DNA from: Streptomyces venezuelae
GTDB lineage: Bacteria > Actinomycetota > Actinomycetes > Streptomycetales > Streptomycetaceae
Direction: 5' to 3'
Assembly: GCF_008642315.1 (NCBI RefSeq)
Contig: NZ_CP029192.1
Coordinates: forward strand, 4,154,001 to 4,218,000
Length of the DNA stretch: 64,000 nucleotides
Both the position numbers and the translations under genes were made by a program. The notes under the pieces were generated by a model. The model was not told the origin of the DNA. It did not search any database and saw only the letters and a program-made list of their open reading frames with translations. Below, one piece after another: positions 26,427-34,896 of the stretch (positions are counted from its first letter, which is position 1; the number at the start of each line of letters is the position of its first letter).

Positions 26427-26584
26427 GCCTGCTTCTCCCGCTTCAGGTAGGCCACGAGCTGCTCGGGGTTGTTCGGCCCGGGCACGACCTGGACCAGCTC
26501 CCAGCCGTCCTCGCCCCAGGTGTCCAGAATCTGCTTCGTGGCGTGGACGAGCAGAGGCACGGTTGCGTATTCCCACTTGGTCAT
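26423..26584 (-). CDS. DUF4177 small protein
   Basis: The product has 53 residues: MTKWEYATVPLL... DTWGEDGWELVQVVPG... YLKREKQA. The DGWELV core is the DUF4177 signature; the function is unknown. It is co-encoded with RidA (4-bp overlap). The ATG has no ribosome-binding site, but TACAGT (minus strand, 26597-26592) ends seven bases upstream, pointing to a leaderless transcript. It is divergent from the first ArsA-type ATPase, with only 82 bp between starts. Confidence 0.85.
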   Translation of the reverse strand: MTKWEYATVPLLVHATKQILDTWGEDGWELVQVVPGPNNPEQLVAYLKREKQA

Positions 26585-26653
26585 ATGGCCGACTGTAGTC
26601 GCTGTGAGGCACTGCTCAGGGTGGGCTCCTGCGTGGTCCGGGCGGCGACTGGT

Positions 26654-26659
26654 TAGGCT
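26654..26659 (+). promoter_or_regulatory. -10 box (TAGGCT) of leaderless ATPase operon
   Basis: TAGGCT ends seven bases before the GTG at 26667. The divergent -10 for DUF4177-RidA lies at 26597-26592, so two leaderless promoters share this 82-bp region. Confidence 0.5.
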
Positions 26660-26666
26660 CGGAAGG

Positions 26667-27647
26667 GTGAGCAGGCTCCAGGTCGTCAGTGGCAAGGGCG
26701 GTACCGGCAAGACCACGGTGGCCGCGGCCCTCGCGCTCGCCCTCGCGACGGAGGGCAAACGCACCCTCCTCGTGGAGGTCGAGGGCAGGCAGGGCATCGC
26801 GCAGCTCTTCGAAACCGAAGCGCTGCCCTATGAGGAGCGGAAGATCGCCGTCGCTCCAGGGGGCGGGGAGGTGTATGCCCTCGCCATCGACCCCGAGCTC
26901 GCGCTGCTCGACTACCTCCAGATGTTCTACAAACTGGGGGGAGCGGGACGCGCCCTGAAGAAGCTCGGGGCCATCGACTTCGCCACCACCATCGCGCCCG
27001 GACTTCGGGACGTGCTGCTGACCGGCAAGGCCTGTGAGGCCGTGCGCCGCAAGGACAAGCGCGGCCGGTACACGTACGACTGCGTCGTGATGGACGCCCC
27101 GCCGACCGGTCGCATCACGCGCTTCCTCAACGTGAACGACGAGGTCGCCGGGCTCGCGAAGATCGGGCCGATACACAATCAGGCGCAAGCCGTCATGCGG
27201 GTCCTGAAGTCCCCGGAGACGGCGGTCCACCTGGTGTCCCTGCTCGAGGAGATGCCCGTCCAGGAGACCGCGGACGGGATCGCCGAGCTGCGGGCCGCGC
27301 AGCTGCCCGTGGGCCGCGTCATCGTCAACATGGTGCGCCCGGCCCTGCTGGGCGACGCCTCCCTGGAACTGGGTCTCGACCGCACGCCCCGTACGGCCAT
27401 CGCCAAGACGCTCTCCGCCGCGGGACTCGGCGGGGCGCGGCGCGGCGGGGGCGCGGAGCGGCTGGTCGACCCGCTCCTGGAACAGGCCGCGGAGTACGCC
27501 GAGCGGTATGCCCTGGAGCGCGACCAGCGCGCCCAGCTGACCGAGTTCGGCCAGCCGCTGCACGAACTGCCGCTGCTCGCGGGCGGCATGGACCTCGCGG
27601 GACTGTACGAGCTCGCCACGGCACTGCGGAAGCAGGGGATCTCATGA
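26667..27647 (+). CDS. Get3/ArsA-type ATPase, first subunit (BagA-like)
   Basis: The product has 326 residues. VSRLQVVSGKGGTGKTTVAAALALALA is a deviant Walker A region at the extreme N-terminus, VEVEGRQGIAQLF follows as the A' region and YDCVVMDAPPTGRITRFL is the switch II region. It is the counterpart of Rv3679, which forms a hetero-complex with Rv3680 that has been linked to anion or glycerol homeostasis in mycobacteria. The stop overlaps the second ATPase start (ATGA), supporting a stoichiometric partner. The GTG start is set by the leaderless promoter. Confidence 0.9.
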   Translation: MSRLQVVSGKGGTGKTTVAAALALALATEGKRTLLVEVEGRQGIAQLFETEALPYEERKIAVAPGGGEVYALAIDPELALLDYLQMFYKLGGAGRALKKLGAIDFATTIAPGLRDVLLTGKACEAVRRKDKRGRYTYDCVVMDAPPTGRITRFLNVNDEVAGLAKIGPIHNQAQAVMRVLKSPETAVHLVSLLEEMPVQETADGIAELRAAQLPVGRVIVNMVRPALLGDASLELGLDRTPRTAIAKTLSAAGLGGARRGGGAERLVDPLLEQAAEYAERYALERDQRAQLTEFGQPLHELPLLAGGMDLAGLYELATALRKQGIS

Positions 27648-29044
27648 CCAGGGACCGCACGACCAGGGACCGGACGCCCCAGGAACCGGCACGCACCCTG
27701 GCCCCCGAACGCACGCTCGACGTGGACGCGCTGATCGACGACCCGAAGACCCGCATCGTTGTCTGCTGCGGCTCCGGAGGCGTCGGCAAGACGACCACGG
27801 CCGCCGCCATCGGGCTGCGTGCGGCGGAGCGGGGCCGCAAGGTCGTCGTGCTCACGATCGACCCGGCGCGCAGGCTCGCGCAGTCCATGGGCATCGACTC
27901 GCTCGACAACGTCCCGCGTCGGGTCAAGGCCATTGAACCCGTCGAGACGGCCGACGGCTCCGACAGCACCGGCGAACTGCACGCCATGATGCTCGACATG
28001 AAGCGCACCTTCGACGAGATCGTCGAGGCGCACACGGACAAGGAGCGCGCGAAGGCGATCCTCAACAACCCCTTCTACCAGTCGCTCTCCGCGGGCTTCG
28101 CCGGCACCCAGGAGTACATGGCGATGGAGAAGCTGGGGCAGCTGCGGTCCCGCGACGAGTGGGACCTGATCGTCGTGGACACGCCGCCGTCGCGCTCCGC
28201 GCTGGACTTCCTCGACGCCCCCAAGCGCCTCGGCTCCTTCCTGGACGGGAAGCTGATCCGGCTCCTGATGGCGCCGGCGAAGGTGGGCGGCCGGGCAGGC
28301 ATGAAGTTCCTGAACGCCGGCATGTCGATGATGACGGGGGCCCTCGGCAAGCTGCTCGGCGGCCAGCTCCTGCGTGACGTACAGATGTTCGTGACGGCCA
28401 TGGACAGCATGTTCGGCGGTTTCCGTACGCGGGCCGATGCCACGTACCGACTGCTGCAGGCGCCCGGCACGGCGTTCCTCGTGGTCGCGTCGCCGGAGCG
28501 GGACGCGCTGCGGGAAGCGGCGTACTTCGTGGAGCGCCTGGCCGCGGACGACATGCCGCTCGCGGGTCTCGTGCTCAACCGTGTGCACGGCAGCGGCGCC
28601 GCTCAGCTGTCGGCCGAGCGGGCGCTGGCCGCCGCGGAAAATCTTGAGGAGAGCGGCATTGTGGATCAGGAGGACGGGAAGGTAGCTGTTCGTAACTCCC
28701 CCGAGAATGACGCGACTTCAGAGAATCCCGCGCCGTCCGACGCAGCGAACTCCACGCCCTCCGAGGATCCCGATCCCTCCGGGAACCTCGCCCCGTCCGG
28801 GGACCACGATCCATCCGAGGACCCCGATCCCTCCGGGGGCCCCGAACCCTCCGTCGAGCAGCTGACCGCGGGTCTGTTGCGGCTGCACGCGGAGCGCATG
28901 CAGCTGCTCGACCGTGAGCAGCGCACGCGTAACCGTTTCACCGCTCTCCACCCCGAGGTGGCGGTGGCCGAAGTGGCCGCGCTGCCCGGTGATGTGCATG
29001 ACCTTGCGGGGCTCCGGGCCGTAGGGGACCGGCTTGCAGGCTGA
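27644..29044 (+). CDS. Get3/ArsA-type ATPase, second subunit (BagB-like) with Pro/Ser/Asp-rich insert
   Basis: The product has 466 residues. After a variable N-terminus the P-loop reads CCGSGGVGKTTTAAAIG (near residue 45), with LTIDPARRLAQSMG and LIVVDTPPSRSALDFLDAP as A' and switch II. It is the partner of the preceding gene (Rv3680 counterpart). Residues about 350-405 are a low-complexity insert with repeated PSEDPDPSG-like units, placed between the ATPase core and the conserved C-terminal helix EQLTAGLLRLHAERMQLLDRE. The insert is absent from the first subunit and probably forms a flexible loop. The 4-bp overlap shows coupling. Confidence 0.9.
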   Translation: MTRDRTTRDRTPQEPARTLAPERTLDVDALIDDPKTRIVVCCGSGGVGKTTTAAAIGLRAAERGRKVVVLTIDPARRLAQSMGIDSLDNVPRRVKAIEPVETADGSDSTGELHAMMLDMKRTFDEIVEAHTDKERAKAILNNPFYQSLSAGFAGTQEYMAMEKLGQLRSRDEWDLIVVDTPPSRSALDFLDAPKRLGSFLDGKLIRLLMAPAKVGGRAGMKFLNAGMSMMTGALGKLLGGQLLRDVQMFVTAMDSMFGGFRTRADATYRLLQAPGTAFLVVASPERDALREAAYFVERLAADDMPLAGLVLNRVHGSGAAQLSAERALAAAENLEESGIVDQEDGKVAVRNSPENDATSENPAPSDAANSTPSEDPDPSGNLAPSGDHDPSEDPDPSGGPEPSVEQLTAGLLRLHAERMQLLDREQRTRNRFTALHPEVAVAEVAALPGDVHDLAGLRAVGDRLAG

Positions 29045-29142
29045 CGGAACGTGGGGTTCATCGGCCCGGATGCCCGAATGCCCGGCTGCGGGGCGCGGGG
29101 CCCCGCCCGTCGGTGCTCGTCGGTTCGTCTCGCCCCGGCGGT

Positions 29143-29487
29143 CTACCCGACCGCCGCGTAGCTCTCGTACGTCTCCTCGTCCTCCAAGTCCACGGGCAGC
29201 AGGCCCGCGCCGCGCTCGTACTCGGAGCGCGCAGTCTCCAGGAGCCTGCGCCATGAGGTGACGGTGGGACGCCTGCGCAGCAGTGCGCGGCGCTCTCGCT
29301 CCGTCATGCCACCCCACACGCCGAACTCGACGCGATTGTCCAGCGCGTCGGCCAGGCACTCGGTCCGCACCGGACATCCGGTGCACACCGCCTTGGCCCT
29401 GTTCTGCGCTGCTCCTTGAACGAACAGTTCATCCGGATCGGTAGTGCGGCAGGCCGCCTGCGCACTCCAGTCGGTTACCCAGCCCAT
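29143..29487 (-). CDS. wblA: WhiB-family regulator WblA
   Basis: The product has 112 residues. Four cysteines at positions 13, 35, 38 and 44 bind a 4Fe-4S cluster; GVWGGMTERERRALLRRR is the WhiB turn and basic DNA-binding region. The sequence, and its place beside a bifunctional penicillin-binding protein, identify it as WblA, a pleiotropic regulator of sporulation and antibiotic production that is the counterpart of mycobacterial WhiB4. ATG 29487 is chosen because it begins the conserved MGWVTDWSAQAAC. It is divergent from the penicillin-binding protein gene, with a 383-bp intergenic region. Confidence 0.96.
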   Translation of the reverse strand: MGWVTDWSAQAACRTTDPDELFVQGAAQNRAKAVCTGCPVRTECLADALDNRVEFGVWGGMTERERRALLRRRPTVTSWRRLLETARSEYERGAGLLPVDLEDEETYESYAAVG

Positions 29488-29858
29488 ACCGGCGCCGTCC
29501 TCTCCCGAATCGAGGCTCCCCCACGGCGGCAGCGGCATATGCACCGCCGCCAGTTGAGGACGTTACGGAAGGTGGGCACAGCGCAACACCCCCTTCGGGC
29601 CCAATCTTGAATGGCCCGAACGGACTATGCGTAAGCGGCAGATCACCCGACGGAGTGAGCGGGCGACATCCGTGAGGAACCCGGCATTCCGGGACAGTTC
29701 AGTTGAGTCACAACGGACGCCGGACGCCACATAAGGCGAATTCGGACATGGATCCGTCGGATCTGGGAGCGAGCAGGGCTTGTTGCCGAAACGCTCTGCT
29801 GTGACAGTTGGGAGCAGCTTAGGCCAAGGCATTAAGGCCTGTCCGGCGAATCAGAACG
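29488..29858. other. Long wblA-PBP divergent regulatory region
   Basis: This non-coding stretch is relatively AT-rich (29600-29850). Its right end carries the penicillin-binding protein's leaderless -10. The remaining 350 bases probably form the wblA promoter and a long leader. No gene or clear hairpin was identified. Confidence 0.5.
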
Positions 29859-29864
29859 TAGGCT
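29859..29864 (+). promoter_or_regulatory. -10 box (TAGGCT) of the penicillin-binding protein gene
   Basis: TAGGCT ends six bases before the ATG at 29871 and there is no Shine-Dalgarno sequence, so the transcript is probably leaderless. Confidence 0.5.
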
Positions 29865-29870
29865 GCCCTC

Positions 29871-32159
29871 ATGGGAAAGAAGCGCTCGGGCGGTGGTCTG
29901 TCACCTACACAGCAGGCCGCGAAGTTCCTCGGAGTCAGCGTTCTGGCGGGTGCGGTGCTCGCCGGGATCGCCCTGCCCGCCTTCGGGGCGCTGGGCCTCG
30001 CGGCCAAGGGCTCGGTCGAGGGGTTCGACGAGATCCCCGCCAACCTGAAGCAGCCGCCGCTCAGTCAGCGCACGAGCATTCTGGACAACAAGGGCGGTCA
30101 GATCGCCACGGTCTACTCGCGTGACCGCACGGTCGTCCCGCTCAAGGACATCTCGCCGTACATGCAGAAGGCGATCGTCGCGATCGAGGACGCCCGCTTC
30201 TACGAGCACGGCGCCGTCGACCTCAAGGGCATCCTGCGCGCGCTCAACCAGAACGCGCAGAGCGGCGGCGTCTCGCAGGGCGCGTCCACGCTCACGCAGC
30301 AGTACGTGAAGAACGTGTTCGTCGAGGAGGCCGGCGACGACCCGACGAAGGTCGCCGAGGCCACGCAGCAGACGATCGGCCGCAAGGTCCGCGAGCTGAA
30401 GTACGCGATCCAGGTCGAGGAGGAGCTCGGCAAGAAGCGGATCCTCAAGAACTACCTGAACATCACCTACTTCGGACAGCAGGCGTACGGCATCGAGGCC
30501 GCCTCCCAGCGGTACTTCTCCAAGCACGCCAAGGACCTGGAGGTCCAGGAGGCCGCGCTCCTGGCCGGCATCGTGCAGTCGCCCAGCCGGTACGACCCGG
30601 TGAACGACGCGGCCGAGGCCACCAAGCGGCGCAACGTCGTGCTGCAGCGGATGGCCGAGACGCACGACATCACGCAGGCCGAGGCCGACGCGGCCAAGAA
30701 GACCGACCTCGGGCTGAACGTGAGCCGCCCCAAGAACGGCTGCATCACCTCGGTCAAGGGCGCCGGGTTCTTCTGTGACTACGTGCGCGAGGTCTTCCTC
30801 AACGATCCGGTCTTCGGCAAGACGAAGGAGGACCGGGCCAAGGTCTGGAACCGCGGCGGCCTGAAGGTCCACACGACCCTGGACCCGCAGGCGCAGGACT
30901 CGGTGCAGGCGTCGATCAAGAATCACGTGAACAAGACCGACGACGTGGCGACCGCCGCCGCCATCGTCGAGCCGGGCACGGGCAAGATCCGCGGCATGGG
31001 CCAGTCCCGTCCGTACGGCTTCAAGAAGGACGAGACCACGATCAACCTCTCCGTGGACGACTCCATGGGAGGCGGCGCGGGGTACCAGCCCGGTTCGACG
31101 TTCAAGCCGATCGTCGCCGCGGCGGCCCTGGAGGGCGGCAAGTCGGCGGGGCAGAGCTACTCGTCCCCGTACGAGATGCCGTACCCGGAGCGGGTCTCCG
31201 CCTGTGGCGGCAAGCAGTGGGTGAACTCGGGCGGCGACAAGCTGACCAACGAGAACGAGTCCGAGGTCGGTCCGTACGGCATGCGGGAAGCGACCGCGAA
31301 GTCGGTCAACACCTACTACGTGCAGCTCATCGGCGACATCGGCATCTGCCCGGTGACGCAGCTCGCCGCGAAGATGGGCGTCGAGCGCGCCGACGGCAAG
31401 AAGATGGACCAGGCGCCGTCGATCGCCCTCGGCACGCAGGAGATGTCGCCGCTGACGATGGCGGGCGCGTACGCGACGTTCGCCTCGCGCGGCACGTACT
31501 GCACGCCGATCGCCATCGAGTCGATCGCCACGCTCGGCGGCAAGTCGCTGCCGGTCCCGAAGTCGACGTGCTCGCGCGCCATGTCGGAGAAGACCGCCGA
31601 CACCATCAACACGCTGCTCAAGGGCGTGGTCGAGGACGGTACGGGCAAGCAGGCCGGTCTCGGCTCCCGCGCGAGCGCGGGCAAGACGGGTACGACGGAC
31701 TACCGCTACGCCGCCTGGTTCGTGGGCTACACCCCGAACCTGTCGGGCGCGGTCTGGGTCGGCGACCCGATGCACAAGCGGCGCATGGTCGACATCACCA
31801 TCGGCGGCGTCCCCTACGGCAAGGTCTTCGGTGGCGAGGTGCCGGGTCCGATCTGGCGCGACGCGATGACCGGCGCGCTCGCGGGCAAGCCGGCGCCGAA
31901 CTTCAGGACCGTCCACATCCCCGGCGGGGACAAGGACAAGGACGAGGACCACGGCGGCGATGGCGGCCACGACGACGGCAGGCCCGGTGACGGGGGCGGT
32001 CTCGGCGGTGGCGGCAACGGCGGAGGCAATGGCGGCGGTGGCGGGGGCGGGAACCCCTGGCCCGACATCTCGATCCCGCCGGGTGTGCTGGGCGGGAACG
32101 GGAACGGTGGGAACGGGAACGGTTTCGGGGGCGGGATCGGTGGGGGCTGGCGGAGGTAG
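29871..32159 (+). CDS. Bifunctional penicillin-binding protein (class A; PonA2-like)
   Basis: The product has 762 residues. There is a short cytoplasmic N-terminus and a membrane helix (residues 18-45). The GT51 glycosyltransferase domain has AIVAIEDARFYEHGAVD with its catalytic Glu and GASTLTQQYVKN. The transpeptidase domain has the SxxK motif in QPGSTFKP (near residue 412), SxN in SVNTYY and KTGTT. It polymerises and cross-links peptidoglycan outside the membrane. The C-terminal tail (about 95 residues) is Asp/Lys then Gly/Asn-rich and probably disordered. No PASTA domain is present, unlike mycobacterial PonA2. Confidence 0.94.
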   Translation: MGKKRSGGGLSPTQQAAKFLGVSVLAGAVLAGIALPAFGALGLAAKGSVEGFDEIPANLKQPPLSQRTSILDNKGGQIATVYSRDRTVVPLKDISPYMQKAIVAIEDARFYEHGAVDLKGILRALNQNAQSGGVSQGASTLTQQYVKNVFVEEAGDDPTKVAEATQQTIGRKVRELKYAIQVEEELGKKRILKNYLNITYFGQQAYGIEAASQRYFSKHAKDLEVQEAALLAGIVQSPSRYDPVNDAAEATKRRNVVLQRMAETHDITQAEADAAKKTDLGLNVSRPKNGCITSVKGAGFFCDYVREVFLNDPVFGKTKEDRAKVWNRGGLKVHTTLDPQAQDSVQASIKNHVNKTDDVATAAAIVEPGTGKIRGMGQSRPYGFKKDETTINLSVDDSMGGGAGYQPGSTFKPIVAAAALEGGKSAGQSYSSPYEMPYPERVSACGGKQWVNSGGDKLTNENESEVGPYGMREATAKSVNTYYVQLIGDIGICPVTQLAAKMGVERADGKKMDQAPSIALGTQEMSPLTMAGAYATFASRGTYCTPIAIESIATLGGKSLPVPKSTCSRAMSEKTADTINTLLKGVVEDGTGKQAGLGSRASAGKTGTTDYRYAAWFVGYTPNLSGAVWVGDPMHKRRMVDITIGGVPYGKVFGGEVPGPIWRDAMTGALAGKPAPNFRTVHIPGGDKDKDEDHGGDGGHDDGRPGDGGGLGGGGNGGGNGGGGGGGNPWPDISIPPGVLGGNGNGGNGNGFGGGIGGGWRR

Positions 32160-32170
32160 CCGTAGCCTCG

Positions 32171-32220
32171 GCCGACTCGACGGCTGTACGTGAGTGCCGA
32201 CTCGACGGCTGTACGTGAAT
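32171..32220. repeat. Tandem 25-bp duplication
   Basis: Two adjacent copies (32171-32195 and 32196-32220) of GCCGACTCGACGGCTGTACG plus five bases differ at one position. They lie between the penicillin-binding protein stop and its terminator. Confidence 0.85.
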
Positions 32221-32251
32221 GAGGGCGCCCCCTGAGACAGGGGGCGCCCTC
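32221..32251. terminator. Bidirectional terminator between PBP and GatB/YqeY genes
   Basis: A perfect 13-bp stem (GAGGGCGCCCCCT at 32221-32233, inverse at 32239-32251) with a 5-nt loop lies between two convergent genes. Confidence 0.85.
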
Positions 32252-32276
32252 ATCGTCGTACTGACTGAATCGACAC

Positions 32277-32741
32277 TCAGCCCGCGAGGAGCTTCTTCAC
32301 CGTGGCGGCGACGCGGCCGCCCTCGGCGAGGCCCGCGACCTTCGGGTTCACGATCTTCATGACCTGGCCCATGGCGCGCGGCCCCTCGGCACCGGCGGCC
32401 TTGGCCTCGGCGACGGCCTGGGCGACGATGTCCTGGAGCTCGTCGTCGGAGAGCTGCTTCGGCAGGTACTCGGCGAGGATCTCGCCCTCCGCCTTCTCCT
32501 TCGCCGCCTGCTCGGCACGGCCGCCCTCGGCGAAGGCCTCAGCCGCCTCACGGCGCTTCTTGGCCTCGCGGGCGATCACCTTCTGCACCTCGTCGTCGGA
32601 GAGCTCACGGGCCGTCTTGCCCGCGACCTCCTCCTTCGTGATCGCGGTGAGGGTCAGCCGGAGCGTCGAGGAGCGCAGCTCGTCGCGCCCCCGGATCGCG
32701 GCGGTGAGGTCTTCGTGCAGCTTCGACTTGAGCGTGGTCAT
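32277..32741 (-). CDS. GatB/YqeY domain-containing protein
   Basis: The product has 154 residues. It starts MTTLKSKLHEDLTAAIRGRDELRSSTLRLTLTAI, contains ELSDDEVQKVIAREAKKRREAAEAF and ends with GQVMKIVNPKVAGLAEGGRVAATVKKLL, the standard YqeY organisation: an alpha-helical domain also found at the tail of GatB, which binds tRNA. The function of stand-alone YqeY proteins is not settled. The gene is monocistronic and convergent with the penicillin-binding protein gene. Confidence 0.93.
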   Translation of the reverse strand: MTTLKSKLHEDLTAAIRGRDELRSSTLRLTLTAITKEEVAGKTARELSDDEVQKVIAREAKKRREAAEAFAEGGRAEQAAKEKAEGEILAEYLPKQLSDDELQDIVAQAVAEAKAAGAEGPRAMGQVMKIVNPKVAGLAEGGRVAATVKKLLAG

Positions 32742-32872
32742 GCGTTGATTGTGGCAGGTGCGGACGATTCTCCGCCCATCGATTTCTCCGGGGCGGATTC
32801 CCTTGGGGCGCGGGCGGGTTGCTCGGAGGCCGCCCCGCGAGCACTGCCGTCCGGGTCTGAGACGATGGGGTG

Positions 32873-33799
32873 ATGCGCGCGCGATACGCAGTACCCCTGG
32901 GCATCACGGCGACGGCCGCGGCCGGTCTCGCCTATTCGGTGGGCGTCGAGCCCCGTTCCTTCCGGCTGAGGCGGGTGACGGTGCCCGTGCTGCCGCCGGG
33001 GATGCGTTCCCTGCGGGTCCTCCAGGTCTCCGACATCCACATGGTGTCCGGGCAGCGCAAGAAGCAGCGGTGGCTGCGCTCGCTGGCGGGCCTGCGGCCC
33101 GACATCGTGATCAACACGGGCGACAACCTGTCCGACCCGGAGGGCGTCCCGGAGACGCTGGACGCCCTCGGACCGCTGATGGAGTTCCCCGGGGCGTACG
33201 TCTTCGGTTCCAACGACTACTACGGCCCCAAGCCGCGCAACCCCGGCCGCTACCTCATCGAGAAGGTGCAGGGCAGGCACGGTCTGAACGGCAACGCGCC
33301 GGCCGTGGGCGTTCCGCGCAACCCCTGGGAGGGCCTGCGCGACGGTTTCGACGCGGCGGGCTGGGTGAACCTCACGAACACGCGGGGCGCGCTGAAGATC
33401 GACGGTTACGAGATCGCGTTCACGGGCCTGGACGACCCGCACATCAAGCGGGACCGGTACGCGGAGGTGGCGGGCGGCCCGGACTCCGGGGCGGACTTCT
33501 CGATGGGCATCGTGCACGCCCCGTACCTGCGGTCGCTGGACGCCTTCACGGCCGACGGCTACCCGCTGATCCTCGCCGGGCACACGCACGGCGGGCAGCT
33601 CTGCATCCCCTTCTACGGTGCCTTGGTCACCAACTGCGACCTGGACACGGACCGCGTGAAGGGCCTCTCCCGGCACGAGTCCGAGGGGCGGACGTCGTAC
33701 CTCCACGTGTCGGCGGGGTGCGGGGCGAACCGCTACACGCCGATGCGGTTCGCGTGCCCGCCGGAGGCGACGCTGCTGACGCTGACGGCGCGGGACTGA
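32873..33799 (+). CDS. Metallophosphoesterase (calcineurin-like, YkuE type)
   Basis: The product has about 308 residues. It has an N-terminal hydrophobic segment (residues 6-22), then VLQVSDIHM (metal ligands Asp and His), INTGDNL, VFGSNDYYG, and LAGHTHGGQLCIPF, the complete dinuclear-metal phosphoesterase signature. It is probably membrane-associated and acts on the outer face. ATG 32873 is chosen because GACGAT ends six bases upstream; GTG 32870 is equally readable. It is the counterpart of the phosphoesterase recalled next to ponA2 in mycobacteria. Confidence 0.92.
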   Translation: MRARYAVPLGITATAAAGLAYSVGVEPRSFRLRRVTVPVLPPGMRSLRVLQVSDIHMVSGQRKKQRWLRSLAGLRPDIVINTGDNLSDPEGVPETLDALGPLMEFPGAYVFGSNDYYGPKPRNPGRYLIEKVQGRHGLNGNAPAVGVPRNPWEGLRDGFDAAGWVNLTNTRGALKIDGYEIAFTGLDDPHIKRDRYAEVAGGPDSGADFSMGIVHAPYLRSLDAFTADGYPLILAGHTHGGQLCIPFYGALVTNCDLDTDRVKGLSRHESEGRTSYLHVSAGCGANRYTPMRFACPPEATLLTLTARD

Positions 33800-33858
33800 G
33801 GACGGTCCACTCCACGCACGGAAGGCACACTTCCGGCATCCATGCCTACGGTGGAGGC

Positions 33859-34665
33859 ATGATCGCGCCGACTCCATCGAGGGACAGGAACGGGACCAGG
33901 AACAGGGCCAGGACCCGGGGCAAAGGCCGCGGTACGAGCGGGGGTGTCCCGGTCGAGGCGGTCGTACCCCCGGTCCGCCGGCCCTTCGTGGCCGTCTTCC
34001 GTGCGCTGATCGTGCTCGCCGCGGTGACCGGGGTCGTCATCGACCTGGTCATCGGGGACCCGCTGCGCGTCCTCAGCTACTTCACGGTCCAGAGCAACGT
34101 GCTGGTGGCGGTGGTCCTCTCCTTCGCCGCGTGGCGCTCGTGGAAGGGCCGCCCGCCCCTCCCCCCATGGCTGACGGCCGGCACGCTGCTCTTCATCACG
34201 ATCACGGGCCTCGTCTACCACTTCGTCCTGGCCAACGACGCGAGCGGCTTCTCGATGACGGAGGGGGCCGCGGCGCTGTCGGGCTGGCACTCGGCGTCCA
34301 ACCAGCTCCTGCACACGGTGACGCCGGTCGGCGTGGCCCTCGACTGGCTCCTGCTGACCGGGCCGGGCGGCCTGCGCCTGCGCCACGCGGGCCTGTGGCT
34401 GCTCTACCCCCTCGCCTACCTGGCCTTCGCCCTGACCCGCGGCGCGCTCATGTCCCCGGGCCCGATGTCCCGCTACCCCTACCCGTTCCTCGACGTCGAC
34501 CTGCACGGCTACACCGGCGTCCTCGGCAACGCCGTGATCTTCGGCCTGGCCTTCTACGCCCTGGCCCTCCTGATCGTCGGCCTCGACCGCGTCCGCCCGG
34601 TCCCGAGGGCCCCCGGGAGCGGCCCTCCGAAAACCGGATTTCGTCTCCGGCCGCCGGTCCGCTAA
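33859..34665 (+). CDS. Pr6Pr family membrane protein
   Basis: The product has 268 residues. A basic, low-complexity N-terminus (about 40 residues) precedes six hydrophobic segments. Conserved elements include YFTVQSNVLVAVVL, VYHFVLAN and HTVTPVGVALDWLLL, typical of the six-transmembrane Pr6Pr (FAR-17a/AIG1-like) family, in which Thr and His residues within membranes may be hydrolytic; the bacterial role is unknown. GGAGG lies immediately before the ATG. It is 59 bases downstream of the phosphoesterase and may share its transcript. Confidence 0.85.
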   Translation: MIAPTPSRDRNGTRNRARTRGKGRGTSGGVPVEAVVPPVRRPFVAVFRALIVLAAVTGVVIDLVIGDPLRVLSYFTVQSNVLVAVVLSFAAWRSWKGRPPLPPWLTAGTLLFITITGLVYHFVLANDASGFSMTEGAAALSGWHSASNQLLHTVTPVGVALDWLLLTGPGGLRLRHAGLWLLYPLAYLAFALTRGALMSPGPMSRYPYPFLDVDLHGYTGVLGNAVIFGLAFYALALLIVGLDRVRPVPRAPGSGPPKTGFRLRPPVR

Positions 34666-34716
34666 AGTAATCGATGTCGCCACGACCTGCCCGCCAGGCC
34701 AGTGGAACAACGACAT

Positions 34717-34790
34717 CGGGGTGTAGCGCAGCTTGGCAGCGCGCTTCGTTCGGGACGAAGAGGTCGTGGGTTCAAATCCCGCCACCCCGA
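34717..34790 (+). tRNA. tRNA-Pro (anticodon CGG)
   Basis: A 74-nt cloverleaf: 7-bp acceptor stem CGGGGTG/CACCCCG, anticodon arm CTTCG-TTCGGGA-CGAAG with anticodon CGG at 34751-34753, T-arm with GTTCAAATC, discriminator A. No CCA is encoded (CAG follows). A 21-bp hairpin terminator begins 12 bases later. Confidence 0.97.
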
Positions 34791-34802
34791 CAGCTGAAAC
34801 AC

Positions 34803-34847
34803 CAGGTCAGGGGCCTGATCCGCTTTGCGGGTCGGGTCCCTGGCCTG
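34803..34847 (+). terminator. tRNA-Pro terminator
   Basis: All 21 positions of 34803-34823 pair with 34827-34847 when G-U pairs are allowed in the plus-strand RNA (loop TTT), followed by TTT. The wobble pairs show it works on the plus strand. Confidence 0.85.
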
Positions 34848-34896
34848 TTTCTGGTTCCCTCTCGGGAGCCGTTGGGGAGTCGGCTTCGGGCCCCCG

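Noticed and set aside
26469..26666. N-terminal extension of the first Get3-like ATPase
   Set aside because: The frame is open upstream but overlaps the divergent DUF4177 gene; the promoter-start arrangement and conserved P-loop fix the start at 26667.
34760..34800. tRNA-Pro 3' end as an attachment site
   Set aside because: No second copy of the tRNA 3' segment and no integrase gene were noticed in the window.
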